Shown here: positions 8,030 through 16,427 of the stretch, piece by piece
Layout: each line of letters starts with the position of its first letter
Position numbering within the stretch: the stretch's first letter is position 1
NCBI GenBank assembly: GCA_947626905.1
Contig: CANQUE010000014.1
Location: 1 to 42,297 of the forward strand
Length of the DNA stretch: 42,297 bases
Origin: an uncultured Oscillospiraceae bacterium
Lineage (GTDB): Bacteria > Bacillota > Clostridia > Oscillospirales > Oscillospiraceae
Direction of reading: 5' to 3'
Notes under the pieces: model-generated
What the model was told of the DNA's origin: nothing
The model's input: only the letters and a program-made list of their open reading frames with translations
Databases searched by the model: none
Position numbers and translations under genes: made by a program

Positions 8030-9457
8030 TCACGGGGAAAGCTCAAGAGTCGAGGATGGAGAAATTATATATATTTTTCTCATTGCTCTTGTCATAGCAA
8101 CATAGAATTCTTTTGCAGATAGAGGATCTGTCATATCGATTATGACACAGTCAAACTCAAGGCCCTTGGATAGCAATGTACGCGATGAAAGGAACTTAAA
8201 GTTATGATATCTCTTTTGCAAGGCAGGGTCCTTACGGATATGCTGTGCTGCTTCAAGAACAGAGATGTCGTGTTCCTTGGCATATTTGAGACTCCGGATC
8301 ATCTCGTTATGGAGCTCCCTGCGGTGGAATTTGAAAACAGGGGTCTTCTCAATCCAATCCAGTATTTGCAGCGCAGCCTCATATTTATCACAGTCCTGTA
8401 TGCCCACAAGAAGTTCACCAAACTCTTTGTGCTTTTTGATCCGACCGAAATCAAAGCTGTTCTTTCCCAACCTTTCCTTATATGAGCCAAGTTCTGCGTT
8501 GATATTCGTTTTGCAGTGGCTTTCAAAATTCAAAACTGAAAGATATAGCTCTGATCCACCCAGATTAGAGAATGACTCCGCATACTTGTACAAATCTTCG
8601 CATTCCTGTTTTTCGTCGACCTGAAAGATACCAGGGTGCTTTAAACAGAAATCTCTTTGTTGCGGCTCCCATTTTGTAATATATAAAACAGATTGATAAT
8701 CCTTCAGTTCACTGAGCATCGAATACAAATTGAATCTCTGCGGATGAATCAAGCCAACGAGCCCAGAGCACGAACCCACATTCAATGTGCATTGCGCCCC
8801 TGATAGTGTGGGCCATAAAGCACGCCGAACATCACCCAAGTACTGGCCAAGCGCAGGATTTGTATTTATCCAGCGCCACGGAAAAGTTTCAACTTCTACT
8901 TTGTAGTAACCGAGGTCATCCCAGTTCACCAGCGGCTGCCGGCTAAAAGAGAAGATACCCTGCAAGGGGTCTCCCAATACTCTGATCGGGAGATAGCGGC
9001 CCATCTCCTGAAATATCTCATGGTGAGCCTGCAGGCAGTCCTGATACTCATCGACGATGATACCAGAGTATGATGATTGCAGCACTCTTCCAAGCCAATC
9101 ATGTTGAAACAGTTGTTTTGTCCCAGTATAAAACTGCGCGTAATATTGGTCTGTCTCAGATTTCGTTTTATATGGAGAAAGCGAGGTATCAATTGCTGCG
9201 GTATTTCTGTATGACATACACCAGCGGGTGCAAAAGGCGGCAATGGTCGAAACGGCATACTTTGACTTTGGTATCTTCCGTGTGTTGAGCCTTTTTTGCA
9301 ATGAATCAACCCCAGCATGAGTATGCGTGAGAAGTAGCTGCCTCCCATCAAAGTGTTCGACCATATCTACAATCATTTCAGTTTTCCCATGTCCGGCCGG
9401 AGCAGTTATCACCGCTGTAGGATGTGCTGAGATCTCGTCAAATTCCTGCTTTGTCAT
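8030..9457 (-). CDS. gajB: Gabija subunit GajB, UvrD/Rep-like helicase
   Basis: This 475-aa superfamily 1 helicase-like protein has a Walker A loop APAGHGKTE (residues 19-27), motif II DEYQD near 138, motif III GDPLQGIF near 160, motif V SKGLEFDCVI near 430 and motif VI VAMTRA near 455. It is compact compared with UvrD (about 720 aa), as expected for GajB (about 500 aa). Its start overlaps the 3' end of gajA by 20 nt, so the two are made together. In Gabija, GajB binds the GajA tetramer and contributes helicase-like ATPase activity to the attack on phage DNA. The motifs are visible; the system assignment rests on pairing with an OLD-type ATPase/Toprim nuclease in the known gene order. Confidence 0.88.
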   Translation of the reverse strand: MTKQEFDEISAHPTAVITAPAGHGKTEMIVDMVEHFDGRQLLLTHTHAGVDSLQKRLNTRKIPKSKYAVSTIAAFCTRWCMSYRNTAAIDTSLSPYKTKSETDQYYAQFYTGTKQLFQHDWLGRVLQSSYSGIIVDEYQDCLQAHHEIFQEMGRYLPIRVLGDPLQGIFSFSRQPLVNWDDLGYYKVEVETFPWRWINTNPALGQYLGDVRRALWPTLSGAQCTLNVGSCSGLVGLIHPQRFNLYSMLSELKDYQSVLYITKWEPQQRDFCLKHPGIFQVDEKQECEDLYKYAESFSNLGGSELYLSVLNFESHCKTNINAELGSYKERLGKNSFDFGRIKKHKEFGELLVGIQDCDKYEAALQILDWIEKTPVFKFHRRELHNEMIRSLKYAKEHDISVLEAAQHIRKDPALQKRYHNFKFLSSRTLLSKGLEFDCVIIDMTDPLSAKEFYVAMTRAMRKIYIISPSSTLELSP

Positions 9458-11150
9458 TCTGAATCACCCAATTACTTAAACTTGTAACCACCGTTTTGAT
9501 TTTAGACTCGGCATCGAGTTCATCCCAGTACTGGAAAACTACTGAGCCAAGTTGCTCACCCAAGCCAATTAGTTTATACCAATTATTATTCTTGGCTGTC
9601 TTCCCTAGCATTGTAAGTTGTTCTGGCGAGAGGTCAGAGAGTGCAATTCTGTCTCCGTTTCTTTGGTATGGGATGGAGCTGCGGTCCAAGTGAGCAGCAA
9701 TTGAGTCTGCGCCTTTCTTATCAACTGCAAGTTGCAGTACATCTTGAATTGCTGACATGGGGAGTTCAGAAAAACACTGTTCCTCAAGTGCATTGGGCTT
9801 GTCCCAGTCGAACACAGGAACTCCTGCCGCTTGCATTCTCTGCTTATCAGCATCTTCACTATCTTTATCTGAGTCCATTAATATACAGATATCGTAACCA
9901 CAATTATGCAGTACATTTGCACATTTGAAGGTACTGGAGCCGCCACCATCCGCTGTCCCAACGCCCTTATATGCCATTCGGTATCCTCTAGTTTTGGCGA
10001 TGTGCTTGTCGAAAGCTCTGATAAACCCTATTTCTGTCTTACCCTCGCAGACAATCAAGCGCTTAGAAAGAAAAGCTTCCGCATTTCGCCTGACTTCTCC
10101 CTGCATCGTATCGTTCGCCTCTGGGTCTTCTCCCCTTAAGAAAAGGGCAGTCGTCGTTCCACCAACAGAATGAACCACCATTAGTTCACTAATTAAGCAT
10201 TCGGCCACCACTATAGGCGAATGGGTTGTCATCAGGATCTGACCAGCTGCGCTGTGGTCAGACCTGAATTCATTTATCAGATTTCGTAAGCGATAAGGCT
10301 CCAGCCCATTTTCTATTTCGTCAATCAGCAATAATGCGTTTCCGGCGGCCGCACCAATGTTTAGCCCCATAGACAGCAACCTTTGACTCCCCATGCCGAA
10401 TTGGCTTAAAGGGACATCGCCATCAAACAAGCCTACAGTGGATGAAAACGAACCGCCCTGGATGAGTAAGCGACTCTTTACCTCTGTGCTGAAATCAATG
10501 CCATACTTTTTCCCAACATCAGATAATGTGGAAGATACATCGTCCAATTTGCTAAGGTCAGCCTTTTGGGCCATCTCGCGAAGGGAGGTTGTATAGGCTT
10601 CATGCAGTATGCCTTTCGAATCTGCATATTTTTGTAGTACCGAGTACTTCCCCCATGTCAAATCCTTCTCCACATTATTTCCTATAGTCCCTACAAATAA
10701 CTGTCTCCTGTCATTTTGCGATATAATCCGAGGTTCAAGTCGATTACATACAATTTCCCATTTTGGTTCCAGAGATGCATTTATTGTGAGCTGGATGGTT
10801 AAACAGCAAGGAAGATCATCTTTTGGCTCATCGTCAATACCTTCGCCAAATTCAGCATATGGACCGCGGAGATATAATCCATATTTATCTTCAGCATAAA
10901 ACCCTTCAGGGAACTCTGAAAAGGTTGCTTGAATAACAATTGCATTCTCCACATTGTTACAGTAAAAATCTGAATCAGACGCAACAAGATTCCATGAGGG
11001 CCAAAATACCCACTCAATCGCCTTAAGAAGTGTGGATTTCGTGCTATCCCCCGCACCAATCAAACAGATCAGCCGAGAGTCAAGCGGAAAGGTTATTTCA
11101 CTTTCTCGAATACCACGAAAGTTTTGAATTTTAAGGCTTGTTATTCTCAT
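9438..11150 (-). CDS. gajA: Gabija subunit GajA, OLD-family ATPase-Toprim endonuclease
   Basis: This 570-aa protein starts MRITSLKIQNFRG, typical of OLD/RecF-like ABC ATPases. Walker A is the variant GAGDSTKST (about residues 32-40), where the usual GKS/T is preceded by Thr. An ABC-type segment MGSQRL lies near 258, Walker B LLLIDEIENG near 277, and the H-loop TTHSP near 309. The C-terminal Toprim nuclease has VCEGKTE near 369 and the metal-binding MDSDKD near 426. Length and layout match GajA (about 580 aa), a nucleotide-inhibited, site-specific nicking enzyme that is released when phage replication depletes NTPs. The ATG is chosen because GAGGAG stands 7 nt upstream; an ATG at 11186 lacks one. 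It is first in the gajA-gajB operon. Confidence 0.9.
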   Translation of the reverse strand: MRITSLKIQNFRGIRESEITFPLDSRLICLIGAGDSTKSTLLKAIEWVFWPSWNLVASDSDFYCNNVENAIVIQATFSEFPEGFYAEDKYGLYLRGPYAEFGEGIDDEPKDDLPCCLTIQLTINASLEPKWEIVCNRLEPRIISQNDRRQLFVGTIGNNVEKDLTWGKYSVLQKYADSKGILHEAYTTSLREMAQKADLSKLDDVSSTLSDVGKKYGIDFSTEVKSRLLIQGGSFSSTVGLFDGDVPLSQFGMGSQRLLSMGLNIGAAAGNALLLIDEIENGLEPYRLRNLINEFRSDHSAAGQILMTTHSPIVVAECLISELMVVHSVGGTTTALFLRGEDPEANDTMQGEVRRNAEAFLSKRLIVCEGKTEIGFIRAFDKHIAKTRGYRMAYKGVGTADGGGSSTFKCANVLHNCGYDICILMDSDKDSEDADKQRMQAAGVPVFDWDKPNALEEQCFSELPMSAIQDVLQLAVDKKGADSIAAHLDRSSIPYQRNGDRIALSDLSPEQLTMLGKTAKNNNWYKLIGLGEQLGSVVFQYWDELDAESKIKTVVTSLSNWVIQNDKAGI

Positions 11151-11320
11151 TATGTTTCTCCTCTGCAAAAGGATGTTTTTTGCCAATTCTATAAATTAAG
11201 ATGCTGGGTATGGAACTCTGTCGGCCTATTCAAAGATGCCCCGTGTTTTTTGTCGGCAACCAGGACACATACCCGTTGGCCTAGACTCTCCAGCCACTTC
11301 CTCTAATACGTCTATTTTAA

Positions 11321-11349
11321 ATTATAATATGAAAGTACGAGGTTTTCAA
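11321..11349 (-). promoter_or_regulatory. Sigma-A promoter of the Gabija operon
   Basis: On the minus strand TTGAAA (complement of 11344-11349), a 17-nt spacer and TATAAT (complement of 11321-11326) form a good promoter. The leader to gajA would be about 165 nt, long enough for regulation; no known RNA motif was recognised in it. Confidence 0.6.
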
Positions 11350-11957
11350 TAATATTATAGTCCATAAGCTATTGGGGAATGTCAATGCTACAGATCTGTA
11401 TGGAAGCACGTAATTACTTCGACCGGTGAGCTGTGATTCATGACAAAACCGGACAAAGCCATATAGCGAGTGGATGCCCCTAGTGTAACGGATAATATTT
11501 CTTGGTGCAGTCAAGTGCCAAAACAGCACTCCACGTCCACGTCAAGACACATTTCGAGTGTTCATAAGGATTTCACTTTATGAGCACTCGAATCCTTTTA
11601 TCCGCGTCCCATGCGGGGCGGGCGTGTCAGCCTGCCCTGCTTTTATTTTGCGGCTGGTTCAATGATCGGCTCATGGACGTCCTGGAACACCGCCCAATTC
11701 TCCATAAAGCGGCACCCCTCACGCAGAGGTCTTGCGTAAGGGGTGCGTTTGCTCACTCGATAGGCTTCATTGTGGGAAGATCTATCAAAACCGCTTTTTC
11801 TGTAATATCAATATTATTTCGTCTTCTCCATCTTGGTATTATGCGAATTTTCACAGGATTGCTTTTATCCTCGTTCAGCGTCCGCCCCGTCATGGAAACA
11901 AAACAGGATCGATCCTGCCGAATTTCGGGCGGTTTTTCTCAGATAGACGATGTGCTG
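11350..11957. other. Intergenic region without a supported gene
   Basis: Beyond the gajA promoter, about 600 bases separate the defence island from the FkbM gene. Open frames of 70 codons (11317-11529, minus) and 145 codons (11580-12017, plus, running into the FkbM gene on the opposite strand) show no family features. The only clear structure is an inverted repeat at 11712-11746. The stretch probably marks the edge of the accessory island. Confidence 0.4.
11712..11746. repeat. Strong inverted repeat (14-bp arms)
   Basis: GCACCCCTCACGCA (11712-11725) and TGCGTAAGGGGTGC (11733-11746) pair with a single mismatch around a 7-nt loop. It lies about 210 bases downstream of the FkbM gene on the minus strand. 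Neither side has a long T run (TTTATGG on the minus side), so it is only a possible terminator or a palindromic repeat. Confidence 0.5.
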
Positions 11958-12860
11958 TTACAACACCGCATAAACAACGGTATCATTTTTATTGGGCTTA
12001 TGATGCCGGACATATAGTTTGTACTCGGGGACCAGCTCCCTGATATAAAAGGGGATCTCAAAATAATCCTGCGGTTCATGATAGATACTGACAGCCAACC
12101 GGGGCTTATCCCTGCGGATGATTTTTTCTGCTCCCCGCAGCGCCTCCATCTCGCTTCCTTCGATGTCCAGCTTGATAAATGTAACCTTGTCCTCCCAGCA
12201 AACATTATCAATGGAATCCACGGTTACCACACAAGAACCAACTTCCGAAATTTTCGAATTATCTCCTCCCTTTTGTTCAAAATGTAATTTCGTCTTTCTA
12301 CTCCATAATCCAAAAGGAAGGATCTCAATGTTTTGATAGTCATGCGCTTTACAGGTCTTGATCAAACGGCTTCGGTTGATCTCGTCCGGTTCCCAAGCGT
12401 ATACTTTTTTCCAATACCCCCCCCCGGCAAATTTTTCCAAGCCTATGATCGAATCTCCCGTATATGCCCCTCCGTCTACAAATACCTCATCCTTTATGGG
12501 ACTAAGAATATCCCTTTGAAAATACATAGGGCTCACAACGATCCGTTGTAGTTTCTCTTTGCTTGGCGCCAGGCGATAACTGATAACTGCTTGCAGCGTT
12601 TCACGGGAAAACTCGTCCTCCAACATCGATGCTACTGCTTCAAACATACTCTTGTGGCTGTTATAGCACGCCGTAAACTCTCTTCTCGTTTCCTTTGCTG
12701 TCATGAGCGAATACCGATCATAATCATGTTCGCAGAGATATTTGTATCTATCAGCACGGTACTTTCTTATTCTGCGCCCGATCTTAGATCTTTTGAAAGC
12801 AGAAACCAGCTTCGCAGAATACTTATATTTCTCTAAAAAAAGCCTGACGTCATGCAACAT
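11958..12860 (-). CDS. FkbM family SAM-dependent methyltransferase
   Basis: This 300-aa protein has the Rossmann methyltransferase core in its C-terminal half: the SAM-binding loop VFVDGGAYTGDS near residue 125, an acidic strand end AWEPDE near 152, and the FkbM hallmark FIKLDIEGSEMEALRGA near 228. FkbM enzymes methylate hydroxyl groups of sugars or polyketides and often sit in surface-polysaccharide loci. The N-terminal third is charged, helical and of unknown role. No glycosyltransferase or polysaccharide gene is adjacent, so the substrate is unknown. The coding strand holds a run of nine G (complement of 12417-12425, within FAGGGYW), where slippage could switch the gene off. It is read in frame here. 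Intermediate base composition suggests it belongs to the island margin. Confidence 0.85.
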   Translation of the reverse strand: MLHDVRLFLEKYKYSAKLVSAFKRSKIGRRIRKYRADRYKYLCEHDYDRYSLMTAKETRREFTACYNSHKSMFEAVASMLEDEFSRETLQAVISYRLAPSKEKLQRIVVSPMYFQRDILSPIKDEVFVDGGAYTGDSIIGLEKFAGGGYWKKVYAWEPDEINRSRLIKTCKAHDYQNIEILPFGLWSRKTKLHFEQKGGDNSKISEVGSCVVTVDSIDNVCWEDKVTFIKLDIEGSEMEALRGAEKIIRRDKPRLAVSIYHEPQDYFEIPFYIRELVPEYKLYVRHHKPNKNDTVVYAVL

Positions 12861-12977
12861 AACGGTCTTTCTTCCTCAATTCAAACTTTTCGGGCAGGAT
12901 CCATTCAGTACATATCAATAGTATCATAAAAGAGCCCCTATGCGGGATTGATATTTTCACGAATTGTTCTTTTCATT

Positions 12978-13739
12978 TCAGTTTAACTCCTTTGTCAAAT
13001 GCGGCGCTGTCTGTCTTCTAACTCTCGACCTGTGCACACCACGAAACACATTTCTACTACTACAAGTCAAGAAATTGATAACGCCACGAGCGACCTGTCC
13101 CGCCGAGGGCAGACCGTGGCTCGCCAAGGCGATCCCACTCATCAACAACCAGAAGGGCATACTGCAAAGGGTCATGCCAAAAACCCGCTGGAAGGTCGGG
13201 AACTCCGCAGGGCAGCAGGCCATCATTTTCCGATTGCCAAGGGGATAGGAGAAGGCCGCGATCAGTATAAGCACCAGCGCCGGCAGCGTCCCCTCCAGAT
13301 GCATGGTGCGGAAGTGGGCCGCCTGCAGCAGAAATACCCCCAGCAGGATCACGCCGGAACAGGCCAGATTCTTTCCAGGGATCTTTTTCCCAAACAGCGG
13401 GGTCAGCAGGATCCCAGCTACGATGGTCAGCTGCCAGGTGGCCGCCACGAACCAACTCTCCCCATACACAGACGCCCATGTCAGCGGCGCGTAGAACAGC
13501 CCGAAGCCCACCGTGCTCCACAGCAGCCAGGGGCCGGGGTTCGCCCTGACCTCTCTCAGCACCGCGCCAACGCCGCCGCGGCGGCTTGCCAGCGCCCATG
13601 TCATGGGCAGCATGAACAAATAGCGGAGGCTGGCGCTCCATAGCCAGTAGCCGCCGCCCAGATTCATGCTGCGGTTCAGAACAAAGGTGGCCGCGAAGAA
13701 AAGCGAGGCCAGCATACCCAAGAATATAGATTTTTTCAT
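12978..13739 (-). pseudogene. DMT/EmrE-superfamily exporter with aberrant C-terminus
   Basis: The frame encodes 253 aa. The first 220 form seven or so hydrophobic helices typical of the multidrug resistance efflux transporter family in the drug/metabolite transporter superfamily (IFLGMLASLFFAATFVLNRS, LWSASLRYLFMLPMTWAL, ILIAAFSYPLGNRKMM). Relatives have about 300 aa with ten helices. Here, after SAGQVARG, the sequence switches abruptly to a basic non-membrane tail (CSSRNVFRGVHRSRVRRQ). The last helices therefore appear replaced by unrelated DNA, and the product is probably non-functional. The break is near 13,075, close to where base composition changes, so it may mark an old deletion or insertion junction. 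The ATG follows GAGGCGAGGAT. Confidence 0.7.
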
Positions 13740-13831
13740 TCATCCTCGCCTCATTTAACAACGATCTGTCATTCTAACATCTCCCCGACAAATGGGAAGT
13801 TGTCAACTGAATAGATTTGCTGATATCCAAA

Positions 13832-14299
13832 TCACAGCTTCTTTTCAAACACATATTGTTGGGGTGTCATTCCCATTTCCTGATACATAGCGATAGCGCC
13901 CTTGTTGAAGCACCATGTGTACACATCCAGACGAACAGCCCCTTGCTCTTTTGCCCAAGTCTCCACCTTGGTAAAGAGCGTGGCCGCAATCCCTCTGCGG
14001 CGATAGGCGGGCAAAACAAATATGTCATCCAGACAAACTGTCCTTATATCCTTTACCATACCGCTTTCTTTCCAAAGCGTCGCCCTAACAACACTCACAA
14101 TCTGCTCATCATCAAAGACTCCCAGTTGTATAACGTCAGGGTTGGACAAATTCTGAATAAAAGCATCCTTGGGATACACTTCATCATTATCCCGACTCAC
14201 AAAAAAGTCCGGTCGTTCCTGTACATGAAGCTCATCCAATTCCTGATACAGTTTGACCACTTTGTCATAATCGGATTCTGCCAGTTTTCTGATTTCCAT
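13832..14299 (-). CDS. GNAT family N-acetyltransferase
   Basis: This 155-aa protein starts MEIRKLAESD with AAAGGAG 8 nt upstream; an earlier ATG at 14344 is less well placed. It has the GNAT fold: DDIFVLPAYRRRGIAATLF contains motif A (R/Q-x-x-G-x-G/A, here RRRGIA) that binds the acetyl-CoA pyrophosphate, and LDVYTWCFNKGAIAMYQEMGM is the usual beta5-alpha4 segment ending with the aromatic residue near the cofactor. It acetylates an unknown amine. It follows the LysR gene by about 57 nt on the same strand and may be part of its regulon. Confidence 0.88.
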   Translation of the reverse strand: MEIRKLAESDYDKVVKLYQELDELHVQERPDFFVSRDNDEVYPKDAFIQNLSNPDVIQLGVFDDEQIVSVVRATLWKESGMVKDIRTVCLDDIFVLPAYRRRGIAATLFTKVETWAKEQGAVRLDVYTWCFNKGAIAMYQEMGMTPQQYVFEKKL

Positions 14300-14356
14300 A
14301 TATTCTAACTCCTTTCGACAACTCCCGATCTGTCGCGCCAACAAGAAACATAAAGG

Positions 14357-15271
14357 TTATAACTGGCTGTTTTCCTGCACCACGGACCGCACCGCGTCCA
14401 GGAACCGGGCCAGCATGGGCGACGGCTCAGGCGGGTGCAGGATGCCAAAAGGGATGGCGTGGTCCCACTGCACCGGCAGCACCTTCAGCATGGGATGGAC
14501 GCAGGACCACTTGCCGATCACCGCGAGCGCGTTCCGGCTCTGCTCGCAGCGGTTGAAGATGCTCATATCATAGAAATCAAAGTCCGCGATCTGTATGTCC
14601 GGGTGGTTCCGCGTCAGGTCGTCCCGCAGCTCGTCCATGTACCGGCTCCATCCCCGGTGGATCAGCAGCAGTTCCTCCCCGGCCAGGTCCTCCGGCGTCA
14701 AGACATCCTTGGCCGCCAGGGGGTGATAGATGCTCACGGCGCAGCAGATGGGCTCCCGGGATATCTCAAAGCCCGCGCATTGGCGCAGGGCCAGCAGCGT
14801 CTCATCGAAGATGCCCGTCACCACGTCGATGTTCTCCCCTAGGTTGCGAAGTATCTCGCGGGCGTTCTCCGGGGTGTTCTCAAAGGGGACCAGCTGAAAG
14901 CTCACGTCCCCGCACCGCTCGTGGATCTGGGGCCACAGGTCGGTGAGAAGCTGGGCCGGGGTCATGGGCGAGGTGCCGATGCGCACCACGCCGTACTCCT
15001 CCTGCATGGCGGCGTGGGCGCGGGCGATGGCCCGGCGGGAGTAGTCCATCATGTACTTGGCGTCCCGGTAGAGGGATTCGCCCGCCTTGGTGAGCGTGAG
15101 CCCCCGGTGGCTGCGGACAAAGAGCTTCAGGTCCAGCTCCGATTCCAGCAGGTTGATCTGCTTGATGACCGCCGTGGGCGTGATGAAGGCGTCGTCCGCC
15201 GCCTTGTTGAAGCTGCCCGCGTCCGCCACCCGGACGAATGTTTCCAGCTGGGGATTATACAAACCGCTCAC
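14357..15271 (-). CDS. LysR family transcriptional regulator
   Basis: This 304-aa protein has the LysR winged helix-turn-helix at residues 6-65 (ETFVRVADAGSFNKAADDAFITP, QINLLESELDLKLFVRSHRG) and a substrate-binding co-inducer domain from about 90 to 300. The start is a GTG with AAGGA 5-6 nt upstream. Its promoter overlaps a 31-bp palindrome, a plausible autoregulatory operator. Adjacent genes on the same strand are the GNAT enzyme and the broken exporter, likely members or former members of its regulon. The inducer is unknown. Confidence 0.92.
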   Translation of the reverse strand: MSGLYNPQLETFVRVADAGSFNKAADDAFITPTAVIKQINLLESELDLKLFVRSHRGLTLTKAGESLYRDAKYMMDYSRRAIARAHAAMQEEYGVVRIGTSPMTPAQLLTDLWPQIHERCGDVSFQLVPFENTPENAREILRNLGENIDVVTGIFDETLLALRQCAGFEISREPICCAVSIYHPLAAKDVLTPEDLAGEELLLIHRGWSRYMDELRDDLTRNHPDIQIADFDFYDMSIFNRCEQSRNALAVIGKWSCVHPMLKVLPVQWDHAIPFGILHPPEPSPMLARFLDAVRSVVQENSQL

Positions 15272-15293
15272 CGTCCTTTCCTTTCATATCACG

Positions 15294-15335
15294 ATTATAA
15301 CATTGGATTTCCCCGGCTTCAAGCCGGGGAAATCC
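15294..15335 (-). promoter_or_regulatory. Promoter of the LysR gene overlapping a 31-bp palindrome
   Basis: On the minus strand TTGAAG (complement of 15317-15322), a 17-nt spacer and TATAAT (complement of 15294-15299) form a promoter. A perfect palindrome with 15-bp arms and a one-base centre (15305-15335) covers the -35 and half of the spacer. It may be the LysR operator; it could also act as a hairpin at the end of the sirtuin transcript, but lacks a T run. Confidence 0.65.
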
Positions 15336-15407
15336 ATCAAGCGCAGACTACGGTATCGTAGGCGACCTTGCGCGCACAGGCCGCGATGTCGTTCATCAGA
15401 CCGTTCT

Positions 15408-16338
15408 TCAGGCATTTGATCCGCCGCCGTCTCCTGACGCCTGTGAGCCTGTCCTCTGACGGGACGGGAAGCGGAGCTCCGACAGCACGCCGCCGATGTC
15501 CCCGTTGATACAGATGCTCCGCTCTTCGATCTCTTTTGGCGCAAAGGCCTTGCTTCGGTTCAGCACCGCATAGACCGCCCGGGGATCTTGCGCGGTCATC
15601 CGCCAGAACGGGTATTTGATGATCCCCGGGGTGTTGTACCCCACGCCCAATTCCAAAAAACAGGACCCGCCCCGCCGCTCTCGTCCGCAGAAAGTTCTCG
15701 TATCGTCCGGCCGCCTCATGCCAGCCGGCGTCCTCCACGAAGCGGTCGTCGGCCCGGAGGTTCATCGTCATGGGCCGGCCGCAGTGGGGACAGACGGGAA
15801 TGAGTTCCGAAGGCACGCGCCTGTCCTTTTGCCTCGCCACCATCTCCCGGACAGTACCCTCATTGTCAAAGGTTTCCTGACAGCACGGCTCGGAGCACTG
15901 GAACAGGCCATAATCTCCCTGGGTGTAAAACAGCCGCTTTTTGTCGAATCCCGCCTTCTGGAAACAGTGATCCACATTGGTGGTGATCACGAAGTAGTCC
16001 TTCTCCCCCACCAGCGCCAGCAGATCTTCATAGACCCGTCTGGGCGGGTCCATATAGCGGTTGATGAAGATATACCGGCTCCAATAGGCCCAATATTCCT
16101 CCGGCGTGGAAAAGGGATAAAAGCCGCCGGAATACATATCCTCAAAGCCGTATTCCCGGATGAAGTCGGCAAAATGCTTTTGAAACCGCTCTCCGGTATA
16201 GATGAATCCGGCGGAGGTGGAAAGGCCCGCCCCCGCGCCGATCACCACGGCGTCGGCCCTGTCCAATGCATCCCGAAGCCGGGCGGCGTTATCCGGGCGG
16301 CCGTCTGCAGAGCCCAACGTTTTCCTGGCTGTGAACAT
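15408..16338 (-). pseudogene. Class M (SirTM-like) sirtuin interrupted by a frameshift
   Basis: The start ATG follows GAGGAGAT by 4 nt. The N-terminal Rossmann motif GAGAGLSTSAG (near residue 33), TTNVDHC (near 126) and a zinc module (CSEPCC, then CPHCG) identify a sirtuin. The position of the catalytic His in ordinary sirtuins is Gln here (FYTQGDYGLFQC), a hallmark of class M sirtuins, which are protein ADP-ribosyltransferases rather than deacetylases. After RVLF the frame is lost at a run of six T (complement of 15655-15660). Removing one T restores RVLFLELGVGYNTPG and the rest of the domain (ICINGDIGGVL) in the frame ending at 15408. The macrodomain, lipoate ligase and GcvH-like partners of SirTM operons are absent. 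The break could be a real mutation, a slippage switch or a sequencing error. Confidence 0.78.
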
Positions 16339-16427
16339 GAGTATCTCCTCTATCCCGCTCCGGCCGGCTTCGCCCTCCGGAGCCTCTATGTGTTGGCCCC
16401 CGCGCCTGGGGACCCATGCGTTTGGCC

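Noticed and set aside
11580-12017. 145-codon open frame on the plus strand
   Set aside because: It reads through a strong hairpin and into the 3' end of the FkbM gene on the opposite strand, with no domain.
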